Source: Bisporella sp. PMI_857
Lineage: Eukaryota > Ascomycota > Leotiomycetes > Helotiales > Helotiaceae
Length of the DNA: 64,000 bases
Direction: 5' to 3'
NCBI GenBank assembly: GCA_021307315.1
Contig: JAJSPD010000006.1
Span: 62,001 to 126,000 of the forward strand
The notes under the pieces are model-generated. The model did not search any database. It saw nothing but the letters and a program-made list of their open reading frames with translations, and was not told the DNA's origin. Position numbers and translations under genes: made by a program. Position 1 is the stretch's first letter; the number at the start of each line of letters is the position of its first letter. Shown here one piece after another: positions 1 to 10,808 of the stretch.

Positions 1-1774
1 AATGTCGATCTACAACGTAGCGCCAGCTTGACATTTGCGGAAATAACTGAAAGAGGTAAGTCTCAATGGAGGAGCGGAAAATTATTGGCATAAGGCTCCG
101 CAATATATAAGCATTGGAAGAGGCTCTGGAGGAGCAAGCTGAAACGGAGCATTCTGGAGCTCGGTGCTGATTTTCCATGATAGATGTCCGTGAGGTCGAC
201 CGCGATACCCTTGAACCTATCCTCTTCCTGTTACAGAGCCCAGATATTGAGGTTCAGCGGGCAGCAAGTGCAGCGCTTGGAAATTTAGCAGTCAATAGTA
301 AGACAAGCTCATCTGTAGAGGAGTCACAACAATCTGCTAATGAAACATAGCTGAAAACAAGGTTGCTATAGTCTTGTTAGGTGGCCTCACGCCTTTGATA
401 CGTCAAATGATGTCGCCCAATGTTGAAGTGCAATGTAATGCGGTCGGTTGCATCACTAACCTAGCAACACACGAAGATAATAAAGCAAAGATAGCGAGAT
501 CTGGAGCACTGGGCCCATTGACTCGATTGGCAAAATCTAAGGATATGAGGGTGCAAAGGAATGCAACTGGAGCATTGCTGAACATGACGCATTCTGGTAA
601 AAACTCGCGCTATATCTATGCCACAGGTTATGAGCTGATCTGGAAACAGATGAAAACCGTCAACAACTAGTGAACGCGGGCGCAATACCTGTCCTTGTCC
701 AGCTCCTTTCTTCTACGGACGTTGATGTTCAATACTACTGTACTACTGCTTTGAGCAATATCGCGGTGGACGCAAATAATCGGAAGAAAACTCGCCCAGA
801 ACGAGAGTAAACTGATTACGTCTCTTGTGGAGCTTATGAAATCCCAATCACCAAAAGTTCAATGCCAAGCAGCGTTAGCCTTACGAAATCTCGCATCAGA
901 TGAGAAATATCAACTCGAAATCGTGCGAGCCAGAGGGTTAGGTCCTTTGTTACAACTCCTTCAATCTTCATATCTACCTCTGATACTTTCGGCCGTGGCT
1001 TGCATACGTAACATCTCAATCCACCCTTTAAACGAATCCCCAATCATTGATGCTGGTTTCTTAAAGCCTCTAGTGGATCTATTAGGGTCAACTGAGAATG
1101 AGGAAATACAATGCCATGCCATATCCACTCTCCGGAATCTCGCGGCGAGCTCTGATCGAAATAAGGCGCTTGTATTAGAAGCCGGCGCTGTTCAGAAGTG
1201 CAAGCAACTTGTCCTTGATGTCCCTTTGAGTGTTCAATCAGAAATGACCGCTGCCATTGCGGTATTGGCGCTGAGTGATGAACTCAAGTCTCACTTGCTG
1301 AATCTCGGCGTGTTCGATGTGCTCATCCCGTTGACAGATTCACAAAGCATTGAAGTACAAGGAAACAGTGCTGCTGCTCTTGGCAATCTCTCGTCGAAAG
1401 GTAAGGAAAACATCACCACATAAGAGACCTCTGACTAATATTATCCAGTTGGTGATTATTCTATCTTTATACAGGACTGGACGGAGCCAAACGGCGGGAT
1501 TCATGGTTACCTCAAACGCTTCCTTGCTAGTGGCGACGCCACCTTTCAGCACATCGCATGGACATTGCTCCAATTACTAGAGTCCGAGGACAAAAAGCTC
1601 ATCAATCTTATAGGTAAATCCGAGGAGATTGTACAAATGATCAAAACGATTGCGGATAAGCAAATTGAATCTGACGATGAAGGTGAAGAGGACGGCGAAG
1701 GAGAAGTTGTTCAACTTGCCCAACGCTCTCTTCAACTCCTTGGTCAAGGTGGAAAACCCCATATTGAAGGTTAA
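1..1774 (+). CDS. VAC8: Vacuolar armadillo-repeat protein Vac8 (5' end outside window; one frame break)
   Basis: Vac8 is a palmitoylated/myristoylated armadillo-repeat protein on the vacuole membrane that acts in vacuole inheritance, the nucleus-vacuole junction and Cvt/autophagy. The N-terminal lipidation region lies upstream of base 1. Exons are about 1-55, 184-297, 351-596, 650-1400 and 1449-1774, joined by GT-AG introns. Successive ARM repeats are clear, for example [35 protein letters not shown] and [16 protein letters not shown]. The acidic tail ends in HIEG. One extra A in the A-run at 787-790 breaks the frame inside a highly conserved repeat and creates a stop near 810. Removing it makes the in-window coding length 1491 nt, a multiple of three. 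The residues 5' and 3' of the break are otherwise intact. Identity is certain; the break is probably a sequence error. Confidence 0.93.
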
Positions 1775-2158
1775 GTAATGATTGCTGCCTATTTTATTTG
1801 TTCTGCATGTAGGAGTGCGTGGCACGGTGTTGAGGCGTAAGGAGGCATCATCATTTGGTAGCGAGCATTGGTGGAGCAGAGGCCTCAGCCCGGCAATTTC
1901 TTTCTGGTAGATGGACAGTTTGGTGTCCTCTCGCTATCCTACATACCTACATCTCCTTTCAAAGTTCGTTCCGAACCGTTTGCAATTGATATCGGACTTT
2001 CAGTAACTATCCCATGTAATTAGACAGAACCTTATGATACCAGAATTACTTATTCACAGCTCTGGATCTTGTGATGAATTTAGACATAACTGGACTTGTT
2101 ACTCAATAGTAAGATGATGACCTGCTAGTCCAATGTCACCGCATAAAAAGTTCTGTAA
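1775..2158. other. Convergent intergenic spacer VAC8/IMP1
   Basis: This 384-base stretch lies between two convergent genes and should hold both 3' UTRs. I see no coding potential or structured element in it. Confidence 0.6.
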
Positions 2159-2735
2159 TTAGGTTCTGTCCGATGCCAACTCATTAACTATCCATCTGCG
2201 TTCTTTCCAGGGGAAAGCTTTTCCGATAACTTTTCCCCTGATAAGCGCCATTGGGATTGGTCCAAAATGCCTAGAATCTCTCGAAGCGTCCACATTGTCT
2301 CCAACGACCCAACAGTGACCTTGGGTACCTACTCATTATTAGCGCAAGCGGAGCCAATGCTGGCCGAAGAATCACCTGGATCATATCATTGTACTTCGCT
2401 CCTGGTGAGTTTCTTAAAACGTAATCACCTTCCAAACCAAGAACCCTTTTGATGACTCCAGCGCCAGGCGCAGCAACAGGATCGAACTGAACCACATCAC
2501 CGACTTCAATCCCACGGCCTCGCCGATACCTTTTGGAGATAATGAGCCAATCTCCCATTACCTCGAAGGTCGGTAGCATGGATGCGCCCCAGACTGGGAC
2601 CGTTGTATAGCCGAACTCGTGGAAGAGGTGATAGAAGAAGCATGCTTGCAGAGTGGCCGTAGCAACGCGAAAAGGATGGCCTATGAAGCGAGACTTTAGC
2701 CAACTGAATGGACGTGAGGCGAATGAGATTGGCAT
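2159..2735 (-). CDS. IMP1: Mitochondrial inner membrane protease subunit 1 (one frame break)
   Basis: Imp1 is a signal-peptidase-I-type serine protease in the mitochondrial inner membrane that matures intermembrane-space proteins. Exon 1 (2376-2735) carries the nucleophile motif GASMLPTF, with the catalytic Ser before ML, and the general-base Lys in GVIKRVLGLEGD. A 47-nt intron (2329-2375) follows. Exon 2 encodes the conserved box read as GHCWVVGDN, then SRDSRHFGPIP. At 2319-2320 a GGG appears to be shortened to GG, which shifts the frame just before that box. Adding one base gives 531 nt, or 176 residues, near the usual size of fungal Imp1. Imp2 is less likely because of the SRDSRHFGP wording. 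It is head-to-head with mitochondrial IF3, 171 bp away. Confidence 0.88.
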
Positions 2736-2906
2736 GGCATTATTTATTGAGATTAAAAGATCATCATTGTTTGTGTGAGGGATACTATGCTGTCACGTTT
2801 TTGGTAGCCTTGCCGGCCACGCTTGGCATTGGGACACCCCTGATTTCGTCGCCTTATGGTTGTCGCTTTTCTTTTGGGTAGGAGTGCAATTCCAGTTTGC
2901 TAACCC
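2736..2906. promoter_or_regulatory. Shared divergent promoter region IMP1/mIF3
   Basis: The 171 bp between the two start codons must contain both promoters. Both products are mitochondrial. I see no TATA box or known operator that I would name. Confidence 0.5.
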
Positions 2907-3725
2907 ATGTCTCATCATGCGAAGTTCAAACTGCGTTCCCGGGATGCTAGAGCTCTACATCACGTTTTCATCGCTCCGACTGAGAAGTCACAGTTTCAAT
3001 CTGCGCGACGCCCAGCCTCATGGACGATTCTCTGTGGCAAGCTAGCTCCAAGACCTCTCATCATACAGCAAAGAAGCTATGCACTGGACGCTACGATCAA
3101 AGCTGAGAAGAGCCGTTTGCCTCGCAATGAGGAGATTAGGGACCGAAATATCATATTGGTCCAGGAAGATGGAAAGCTCAGCAACGTGCTGAATACCCGT
3201 CGAGTCTTGTCAGACATTGATCTCAAAACCCACATGTTGGTCATCGTACAACCAGGAGAAGACCTTAGAGATCCTCCAATATGCAAAATATTGGATAAGA
3301 AGGAGATGTACCAGCGAGAAAAGGCGAAGAAGAAATCCAGCAAATTCAATTCTAACCCTGCAGCCACAAAGAAGACGATTGAGCTAAATTGGGCGCTGGA
3401 GAAGAATGATTTGAATCATAGGATATTAAGAATGAAGGAGTTCTTGGCGAAGGGATATAAGTTGGAGGTAGGGTTGGCGCCGAAACGAAGGGGGAAGCAG
3501 GCTACGGTGGAAGAAGCGCAGGAGTTGATCAAGAAGATACAGAAGGCGGTCGAGGAGGTAGAGGGTTCTAAGCAGATCCAGCCAATGCAGGGAAAGCTAC
3601 TTGGAGTGGCTGTGCTTTCGTTCGAAGGGAAGCTGCAAAAGCCGGTAAAGGGGCCTTCAGAGAAGGGAACCCAAGCTAGCAAGATACAATCACAGAAACT
3701 AGCACTAGGAGCAGCAACATCTTGA
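2907..3725 (+). CDS. Mitochondrial translation initiation factor IF-3
   Basis: This is an intact, intronless 272-residue reading frame. Residues 1-60 are basic, hydroxylated and poor in acidic residues, as in a mitochondrial presequence. The IF3 N-terminal domain starts around residue 70 (NEEIRDRNI, then VQEDGKLS) and ends near the PICKILDKKEMY box. A Lys-rich linker (REKAKKKSSK) leads into the C-terminal domain (IELNWALEKNDLNHRI, then KGYKLEVGLAPKRRGKQ). A low-complexity tail follows. The factor positions the initiator tRNA and keeps mitoribosome subunits apart. The start at 2907 is chosen because it includes the presequence. The yeast counterpart is Aim23. Confidence 0.88.
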   Translation: MSHHAKFKLRSRDARALHHVFIAPTEKSQFQSARRPASWTILCGKLAPRPLIIQQRSYALDATIKAEKSRLPRNEEIRDRNIILVQEDGKLSNVLNTRRVLSDIDLKTHMLVIVQPGEDLRDPPICKILDKKEMYQREKAKKKSSKFNSNPAATKKTIELNWALEKNDLNHRILRMKEFLAKGYKLEVGLAPKRRGKQATVEEAQELIKKIQKAVEEVEGSKQIQPMQGKLLGVAVLSFEGKLQKPVKGPSEKGTQASKIQSQKLALGAATS

Positions 3726-6178
3726 GCGACAAATAGGATAATATCAGTGTTCAAGATATATTATAAGATATACAATGAGAAAATCATCAGCACATATTTG
3801 ATTCCATAGAGAGGCTACTATTGTTTCACATGGCATGCTTCTGTTTTGAGCACCACTACGGTCAATATGCCATTGTGCACACTAACGCTTGCAATTTTGC
3901 ACGCTTTTTGAAGTATAGTGCCACTCTCGTGCTTTCACACGGTGTTGGAGCCTATGCATTTCTTTCAAGGCAAAAAATTATATGTATAAATGAAAATCTT
4001 GATATGCCGCTTCCACTGTAAACATCCCCAGAAGATTCGGCCATATGGGTCGCCACTTTCTGACCAATGACTTGCCTCATTATCTTACTCAATCTTATGC
4101 TTCGGGTTGTTATAACATTGTTCCTTGGGATTGGCCTTTACCTCTCCCTTGCCCCTGTTCTCTCCCAATCACAACCATCAGGGAGTAGAGGCATGGCAAC
4201 AAGAAAGTGTATACCTGTTGCGGAGACGGCAGGTTTCGTAGATATTTGTTCATACAGAGCACGGCTTTCTCTACGCAGTTTGGATACGTAAAGTTTTCAG
4301 AACAGGACAATGAACTACAGTCTCCCATCTCTTGATTCGTTGCTTTCTGTTTCCATTTTACTGTTCGACCTATTGTGAACTATATCCTTTGCACTATAGG
4401 TTTTGGTTCCATGTCATATGGAATAACCATTTACTGTATAATGCATCTTTAGTTTACTGAAAGCAGCCGTTCGGTTTTGCAGCTAAGAAATTCCAGAAGT
4501 GACGGGGACATGGGGAATAGATTGAAATTCAGAGCCCATCGCTATAGGAAGTACAACGTGAAGGTAATTTGCTACGAAGTAATCAAGTTGAGTATGCTGT
4601 AATCCCTGCCTGACCTCCCTTACTAAAGTAAATTAAACACATCTTTCAACTGCCTCCTGTAACATGTAGAAATAATTACACCTACACGGTCTGGAGGGGC
4701 GACATCAATTTCATCGTACATAAGACCTCTCAGCCAAGAACTACACTACGTTCTCGGAATCTCCTACTCAAAGACACTTCGCCTCCCTTCCTTGTTTCCT
4801 ATCTAGACCAATCGATGATTCGAGCTCTGTTGTTAATCCGAGGTAGCTGTCAGCATGCTCGCATTACCACCAACCATATCGTATAACTTGAGCTTGCAGT
4901 CCGGAGTCTTGTGGTGCGCTCATGGATGTTGAAAAGAGCCTTTTCTATGTCAAGGAGGTGAAGGAGGTAAGCTCAGCTCAGGCTCTCGCTCAATTAAATG
5001 TTATAGGTCGGAGGACGCATTGCTCAGTGTTCCACATGCTCCGCTCCTTCTAATACTCATAAGGAATAAACGACCTCTGCAACTGTACTCTCACCGATAA
5101 ACAAAGACATGCTTCTAATACGAAATCGCCACACGGAACTAATCGCTGTATATCTGTCTTTGCGAATTGTTCCAGTATGTGTTGGTGAGGAGCGTGATTC
5201 ATCACTATTTCTCTTTTTTGCAAATGTGGCTTTGATCTTGCCACACTTAAAACCCGCCATGTAGAGGATGTGAGGAGCACAATCCTGTCCTTGCTACTTA
5301 CCGTAATATAAATCGTAAAGAATGGTGAATGGGAAAGAGCAGGAGTGCTGCTTCTCTTACATGCGTGCAGTGTTGCATGCTTTTGACCCGGATAAAAACG
5401 ACAAGATTGTAATTTTAACAACATAGAAAGCATCTGGTGAGTGCTAAAGATGCACTCCCTGTTGTGAATTAAGCCCATCGCTATATGAGTAATAGTACCC
5501 TGCAGAGAGTGTGTAACGCATGAGGAATTGAGCTTACAATGCATTGTATATGGGGACCACATCAAAGATCTCCCAAGAGAAGCGTTGGGGCAAGCAATAG
5601 ACTGAGTGATTTGGTTGGTCGAACACGCCCACGATAAGTAAAGAGGTGCTTAAGAAATGTAGGTCAAGTTGTAAGCATTGGTATTTTAGTCAATACTAGT
5701 AGCAAAAGAAAGAAACACTCTGTGAGACAAGACCTGAGAGATGTGAAAGTTCAAGAATAGAATAATACAGCACCAAGAAGCTTTACATAAGGATACCATG
5801 GTAATGGCAAGAAAGCCGAAGGCACTTCCCTGCTGGTCATCCTTGCGTGGGAGTAAACAGATGCTCTCGTTAATGTTCCACCTCCATTGCACCATGATAC
5901 CAATGGTTCAAAAGCCCATTGAACACACTGTCGTAGACTAGATTTCTTACATGAAACAATTTATATATAAGCGAATTTTCTTACAGCTCCGTACGGACCT
6001 ACAATTCTTGCGGATACGGAAAACATCCCCAGTCATTGTGCTTTCATGCATTATTCATATCATGTTCCGGTCCTCCTTCGATATCGGTAGTCTAATATCA
6101 CTTATCTCGATCCTCCTCAATTCCACCAACACCAGGTAGTATCATCTAGCTCCCCTTGTATCCGTAATCACAGCCGTC
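3726..6178. other. Gene-poor spacer between mIF3 and RFA3
   Basis: This 2.45-kb stretch is A/T-leaning and contains only short open frames with no recognisable domain. The longest open frame, 171 codons on the minus strand (5050-5565), is rich in Cys, His and Ser and has no family likeness, so I treat it as chance. I see no tRNA and no long repeat. Confidence 0.5.
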
Positions 6179-6621
6179 CTACGAAGGCGAATAAAAGATC
6201 TCCTTCACCAAATGCGTAGCCTCCACCAAGCTATGATACGCACCATAATCTATTTCCGTAAGCCCTTGCCGTCAAGTCTTTGCCCACTCATACATGGAGT
6301 CACATACCAATATTTGTCCCCATATCCGTCGCCTTCAGCACCTTGACCGTCAAATCCTGATTCACCTTGCCCACGATCTCAACCGCATTTCCGGGCGTCA
6401 AATGGCTGTCCTGTTTATCGTCAGCCTCCTCTTGTCTTCCTGGAATGAGAGCAAGGGCTTAGCTAGGAAAGATGAACCTGTGATAAGTGTACAGTGACGC
6501 TGCCCTCGCATTCGACGACCGCCTGCGTACCCCGGATCTGTGTTACCTTGCCTAGGATGCGGATGACCTTGCCAGTGAAGGAATCGAGGTATTGCGACGT
6601 GATACGGGGAGTGGAGTCCAT
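6179..6621 (-). CDS. RFA3: Replication protein A 14-kDa subunit (Rfa3)
   Basis: Rfa3 is the smallest subunit of the heterotrimeric single-strand DNA-binding RPA complex, needed in replication and repair. Three exons fit exactly: 6478-6621, 6308-6410 and 6179-6249, totalling 318 nt and 105 residues, the usual size for fungal Rfa3. The first exon reads MDSTPRITSQYLDSFTGK and enters the OB fold (VIRILGKVTQIRG). The second contains NAVEIVGKVNQDLTVKVL. The third ends with HLVKEIFYSPS. Intron 1 has an unusual donor (GTTCAT) but a good CTGAC branch point. I take the ATG at 6621 because the family begins there, although an open frame continues upstream. No frame break is seen. Confidence 0.85.
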
Positions 6622-8152
6622 TTCCCGCTCTTTTCCAATCCAAAGTCTGGGGGATGAGAGAGTGGTTGTGTACTTGTGCGAATTTTGGGGACGACGAAGT
6701 GTATGCTGGGATGGTGACAGTGTTTGGAAGCTTGGGATGACGGGGCAGCGAAGTCGCGTTTGGGCAGACGCGAATTTTGGTGTTGATTGATTTTTAGGTG
6801 GGGTTTCAATACCCGAGCCGACCACCACTAGGGACCGATAGGCTGAAAGAGGCGGGACAGTTGCCATGAATGTCAGCTGTTCAGGATGAGTAGTTCTTAC
6901 AATTACTGCACAGATCAATCTAGGTTATCTATTGTTACCATTTCAATAAGGCGGCTAAACTCCTAGCATGTTCAAATTGCTTTTTGAGCTCTAAATCCTG
7001 AGAAACATACCGGACACGTGATTAATTCCCTGAACCTAATCTGAATTGAGTCCAACCTAGCAGAAGTATAGCTGTATACTCTACTCTTAGATGGAGTCTC
7101 CACGATGAAAGTCCAGTCCTACAGTATTAATTGTGCTCTTTCTTGAGTTGCCATCCTCAAGAATCCCAGAATCTGAACACCAGAACTAGTCTTGTAAGCA
7201 AGTCTAACTACAGGAATATGCTTTCAGACGGCATAAGTCCAGCTGGCTTATGGAACCAGCGAGACTGGGACAGGATCCTCGGGGAGGCAAAAGGGATGTC
7301 GTGACAGTAATCTCAAATCCCATCGCTTGTATCTCTAAGGATCCCTTGTTTAACTTTCACGGCGCAGAATAGTGCGACTCGAATAGAGGCTCGGAAAGGC
7401 GCAGGGTGGTAAATGTTAAGAAGGTTTCATGTCCACACAGATCTAGTAACAAACGGCCAACTTTATGTCCAATGGTATCTACCGAGCTCAAAAGTGCCGG
7501 TGCATAATCATGATCTGAGTTCGATGCTTTATTTATGTGTCTTCCGCAAAGGCATGCGTGCAAATCAATCTGAAGACATCAAACGCACACATGATATAGC
7601 CTTGGAAAAAACTAATGCTTAAGTTGATGTCTCAAATTTACTTTGTATAATTTTTCGCAGATGAATATACATACCTTTGGAGTGACGTCCCTCATGATTT
7701 GTTATTATCATATGTTTGCTTTGTAATTAGCTCGCGACTTTGGCTCCTCCAGCTGCATAAGAATGAACTAGTAGCCGATCATCCCCAATATTCCTCTTAC
7801 CTGGCTAGGCCTTCCGTAGGTTGTTCTATGTAACAGCCAAGAGATTGTCATCGCAATGTCGATATCAAATTGAGACACGCAGGCAACCGTTGTCCGTTTC
7901 ACCGCTCTCAAGTTGCTGCACTGCTTGCAGTTCAAGACGCGTAATGATGTCAACATGCTGAACATAGTTGAGATCCTACACAGTGATGTTAGCTTGATAC
8001 GTAAGCCGGAGTATTCTCCGTAGACTCCACCAGCCATGTAGGTGGGTGTCTGGTAAATGCTGCTGCTGCTTCCTACCTAACGTACTTAGCGTTCCACGAT
8101 AAACAAAGAAATGTCAAATAAGTTGCAGCACTGGCTCGCTCATTCATAGCAC

Positions 8153-8210
8153 TAATATATATATATATATTTTTAATTTTTTTTTGGGGGGGGGGGGGGG
8201 GGGAGGGGCC
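8153..8210. repeat. (AT)n / T-rich / G18 low-complexity block
   Basis: An AT-dinucleotide run passes into a T-rich run and then into 18 consecutive G (8186-8203), followed by AGGGG. It is a long mononucleotide tract that can form G-quadruplex-type structure and is error-prone in sequencing. Confidence 0.9.
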
Positions 8211-9083
8211 AAACGTCAACTGCGGGTCAAGTCAAGGTTCCGCAGGTGTCATTTCATGTTGATCATGGGCCCGGGATAGGTTGGCATGTGTCAAAGCTCT
8301 GGCATTCTTTGCCGAGCCTTTTCCACGGAGAAACCACCACAAAGGTTCAGCCAAAGGTACTGTATAAATCTTTGCTTGGACAAGGTATCCGTGGCCCAAT
8401 CTGTGAGGTGGCAAAGACAAAAGGCCCAAATTATCGTAGAAAGCTACAGTAGCCAATAATCGATGCATACTTTATTGTAGTAGAATGGTGATTGGAGTTA
8501 GTCCCGGAGAGAAAGCCTTCAACTTTCAGGTACTGTAGTTCTCCAGTGCAGCCTTACCCGTTTGCTATTGAGGCTTTTGGCTGTTCCATGCTTCGATCGT
8601 AGAGTTTCATTCATTGGATGGACGAGTAAGCAATTCAAGGTCGCTCTATGTAGCATGACCGAAGGGTGATCTATTTTAATACTGACTGTACAGTACTGTA
8701 AGGTAGGGTACGCGAAGTTACGGCAAGGCGTGGGCCACGCATTCACCTAATGAAAAAGGATCACAAAATAGAGGATAACTGGCTGTCTGACTGGTGCGGC
8801 CATAATCGGGCATATTGGCTGTTCGAAGTGGTGAAGGATGAAAGGCAAAGGAGCATGTCCACCTTCCAAGTCCATCTAGTACTTCCGGGTTCCTTCGGCA
8901 GGCTTTTAGCGGTCGGCAGCAGAGTAGGAGTCGGTGAGCCGTGCTCGGAAGCGGCTGTCGTCGCCCGCAAGTGGAAGTTTAATACAATATGGAGCCTGGG
9001 CCTCTTTTTTCCCAAAACTCTATTTTACACATGGGAAAGATGAAAGAGTAGATGCGATGGGAAATTACGTAGGAGCAATAGAT

Positions 9084-9109
9084 AAAAAGAAAAAGAAAAA
9101 GAAAAAGAA
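9084..9109. repeat. AAAAAG microsatellite
   Basis: There are about four tandem copies of AAAAAG, visible by eye. No gene overlaps. Confidence 0.9.
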
Positions 9110-9173
9110 GCAAGGAATGGAGTCCATTCATTGGCTGGGTGATTGGGGTGGTGGGTGGTGGAGGCAGATTGCC

Positions 9174-9197
9174 GATGAATGAATGAATGAATGAATA
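9174..9197. repeat. GAAT tetranucleotide microsatellite
   Basis: About five tandem GAAT units are visible by eye in non-coding sequence. Confidence 0.9.
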
Positions 9198-9533
9198 GAG
9201 GGGGCCCAGAGCGAGTGAAGCAGGGACATGTAGACTTACAGTACGGTGCCTACGGTAACAAGTGAGCGGCCTGGGTGTGGAGAAGATTGACAACGGTCCT
9301 ATATGGGCACCAAGTGGTTCGTGTTTCGTACTCTCCGTTTTCGTAGGTTTTTGGGGGGGGCCGCGGTTTCCTTCCGTAAAACTAGCCGAGTTATGCCGAG
9401 TAGAGTACGGTTAGCCCGGTGCGCAGAGCAGGAGCGTCTGCTCCTAGCGAGCTTTGGCAGACCACACTTCCCGGCCCAGAGAGGATCATGATCATCTTGG
9501 CCACCTCTTGGCAGAGAGTGTGGCGGTGCACGC

Positions 9534-9559
9534 AAGATGGGATTTCAAAATCCCATCTT
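9534..9559. repeat. Perfect 12-bp inverted repeat with 2-nt loop
   Basis: AAGATGGGATTT at 9534-9545 is the exact reverse complement of AAATCCCATCTT at 9548-9559, separated by CA. It is close to a perfect palindrome in non-coding sequence. Its role is unknown. Confidence 0.85.
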
Positions 9560-10202
9560 CCTAGAGGATGGGTCTCCGTAATGTATTGTAATGCCATAGA
9601 TCCCCCGGCTAGCGTCATGCACCCAAGGAGACAAAAAAGCCGGATTTTATGAACGGCTCAGCAAGTTGCTAATTGGACAGCAGGAAATGAGGAGATGGAC
9701 CAGGCAAACATGCCAGAGCGGTCCAGGCCGAATCAGAGCAAAAGCAAAAAGGAAAAGCAAAAGCGGTTCCAGGTCAGTCGTTCAAATACCCCCTGGCGGT
9801 CTAGATCGAAACCCCAAAGCTGCCTGGCACCCGCGTGCTTAAAGAGCGACAGCAACAAACAGAACAACCAAACAGCATCAGCGGTCGGGTTTGATTATTT
9901 CTGCCTGGTTCCAACGAAGGTGTAGATGCTTTTGAAAATTCGATCTATACCAGAATCAGCATCATGGGGATCAATACTAGTGTGGATTGTACACATTACT
10001 CCCAATGTGGAGGGCAAGCAGACGATACGATACATGAGCTACTTACAATACTACTGCTGCAGTAATATCTCTCGTGGATTTCCGCTTCGTAGATTCAACA
10101 ATCTTATGTCTCGAGGACGGCAAATAAAGAATCCTATGCCCAACAGCGGCCGCAAGCGCGCAACCGTAGTAGCCCAGCCGTGAGGCACGCCTCGCTAAAC
10201 TG

Positions 10203-10247
10203 ACCGTGCCCTCCCCCTCCCCCCTCCCCCAAAAAGGAGGGCACGGT
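10203..10247. repeat. 12-bp inverted repeat flanking a C-rich loop
   Basis: ACCGTGCCCTCC (10203-10214) and GGAGGGCACGGT (10236-10247) are exact reverse complements. The 21-nt loop is mostly C followed by AAAAA. It could form a stable hairpin in DNA or in a transcript. It lies about 1.9 kb upstream of the bZIP start codon. Confidence 0.85.
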
Positions 10248-10775
10248 GAGTATGTGTCTTTTCCCTTCTATCAAGATGTGCTCTATATCTTTGTCTGTTC
10301 GCTTTCCATCCCTGGACCGGGGGGGGAGAGGGGGGGCATTGCGTTATATGGCTGATTGAGGTTACTTAGCGTTTACGCCACACTTTGGAACCCATGCAAG
10401 GCCAAGGGAAATTTACCGTTTTCCTGTAACTGTAAGTCGTGTCCATGTCCCTGTCAGGGTGGTGTAAAGGTTCCGGCCAGGTAATGAAAATGGTCCATGG
10501 ACATGGGATCGGCAGCCGTTGGGCGGGGAAGAGGGGGACCACTTAACCTTTACACAGCACTGTTTCTGTTTCTGTATTACTGTCAGTGGGACAACCCCCC
10601 CTCCCTTGGTGTCCCATTCCCATTCCCATCTCATTCCTTCCCTTCCTTTCCATTTCCCCCTCCCTCCAAATTTAACCTTTTTTTTTTTTTTTTAAAGTTT
10701 CCTCAACATTCTTTGTTACATGGCTTTCGCAATTGATCCCAAAGAAAGCTTTAACACAAAACAAAACCGACCAAA

Positions 10776-10808
10776 TCAGATCTGATCAGATCCAGATCCA
10801 GATCCAGA
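10776..10808. repeat. GATC/CAGATC short tandem repeats
   Basis: Overlapping copies of CAGATC and CAGATCC give a GATC-rich block in the C/T-rich upstream region of the bZIP gene. There is no known role. Confidence 0.7.

Noticed and set aside
5050..5565. 171-codon open frame on the minus strand
   Set aside because: Composition is like translated non-coding DNA (Cys/His/Ser-rich), with no domain, no intron signals that extend it, and a second overlapping frame of similar quality.
9299..9652. Overlapping open frames on both strands near 9.3-9.65 kb
   Set aside because: They arise from a locally GC-rich, stop-poor stretch. No frame has protein-like composition or a family match.
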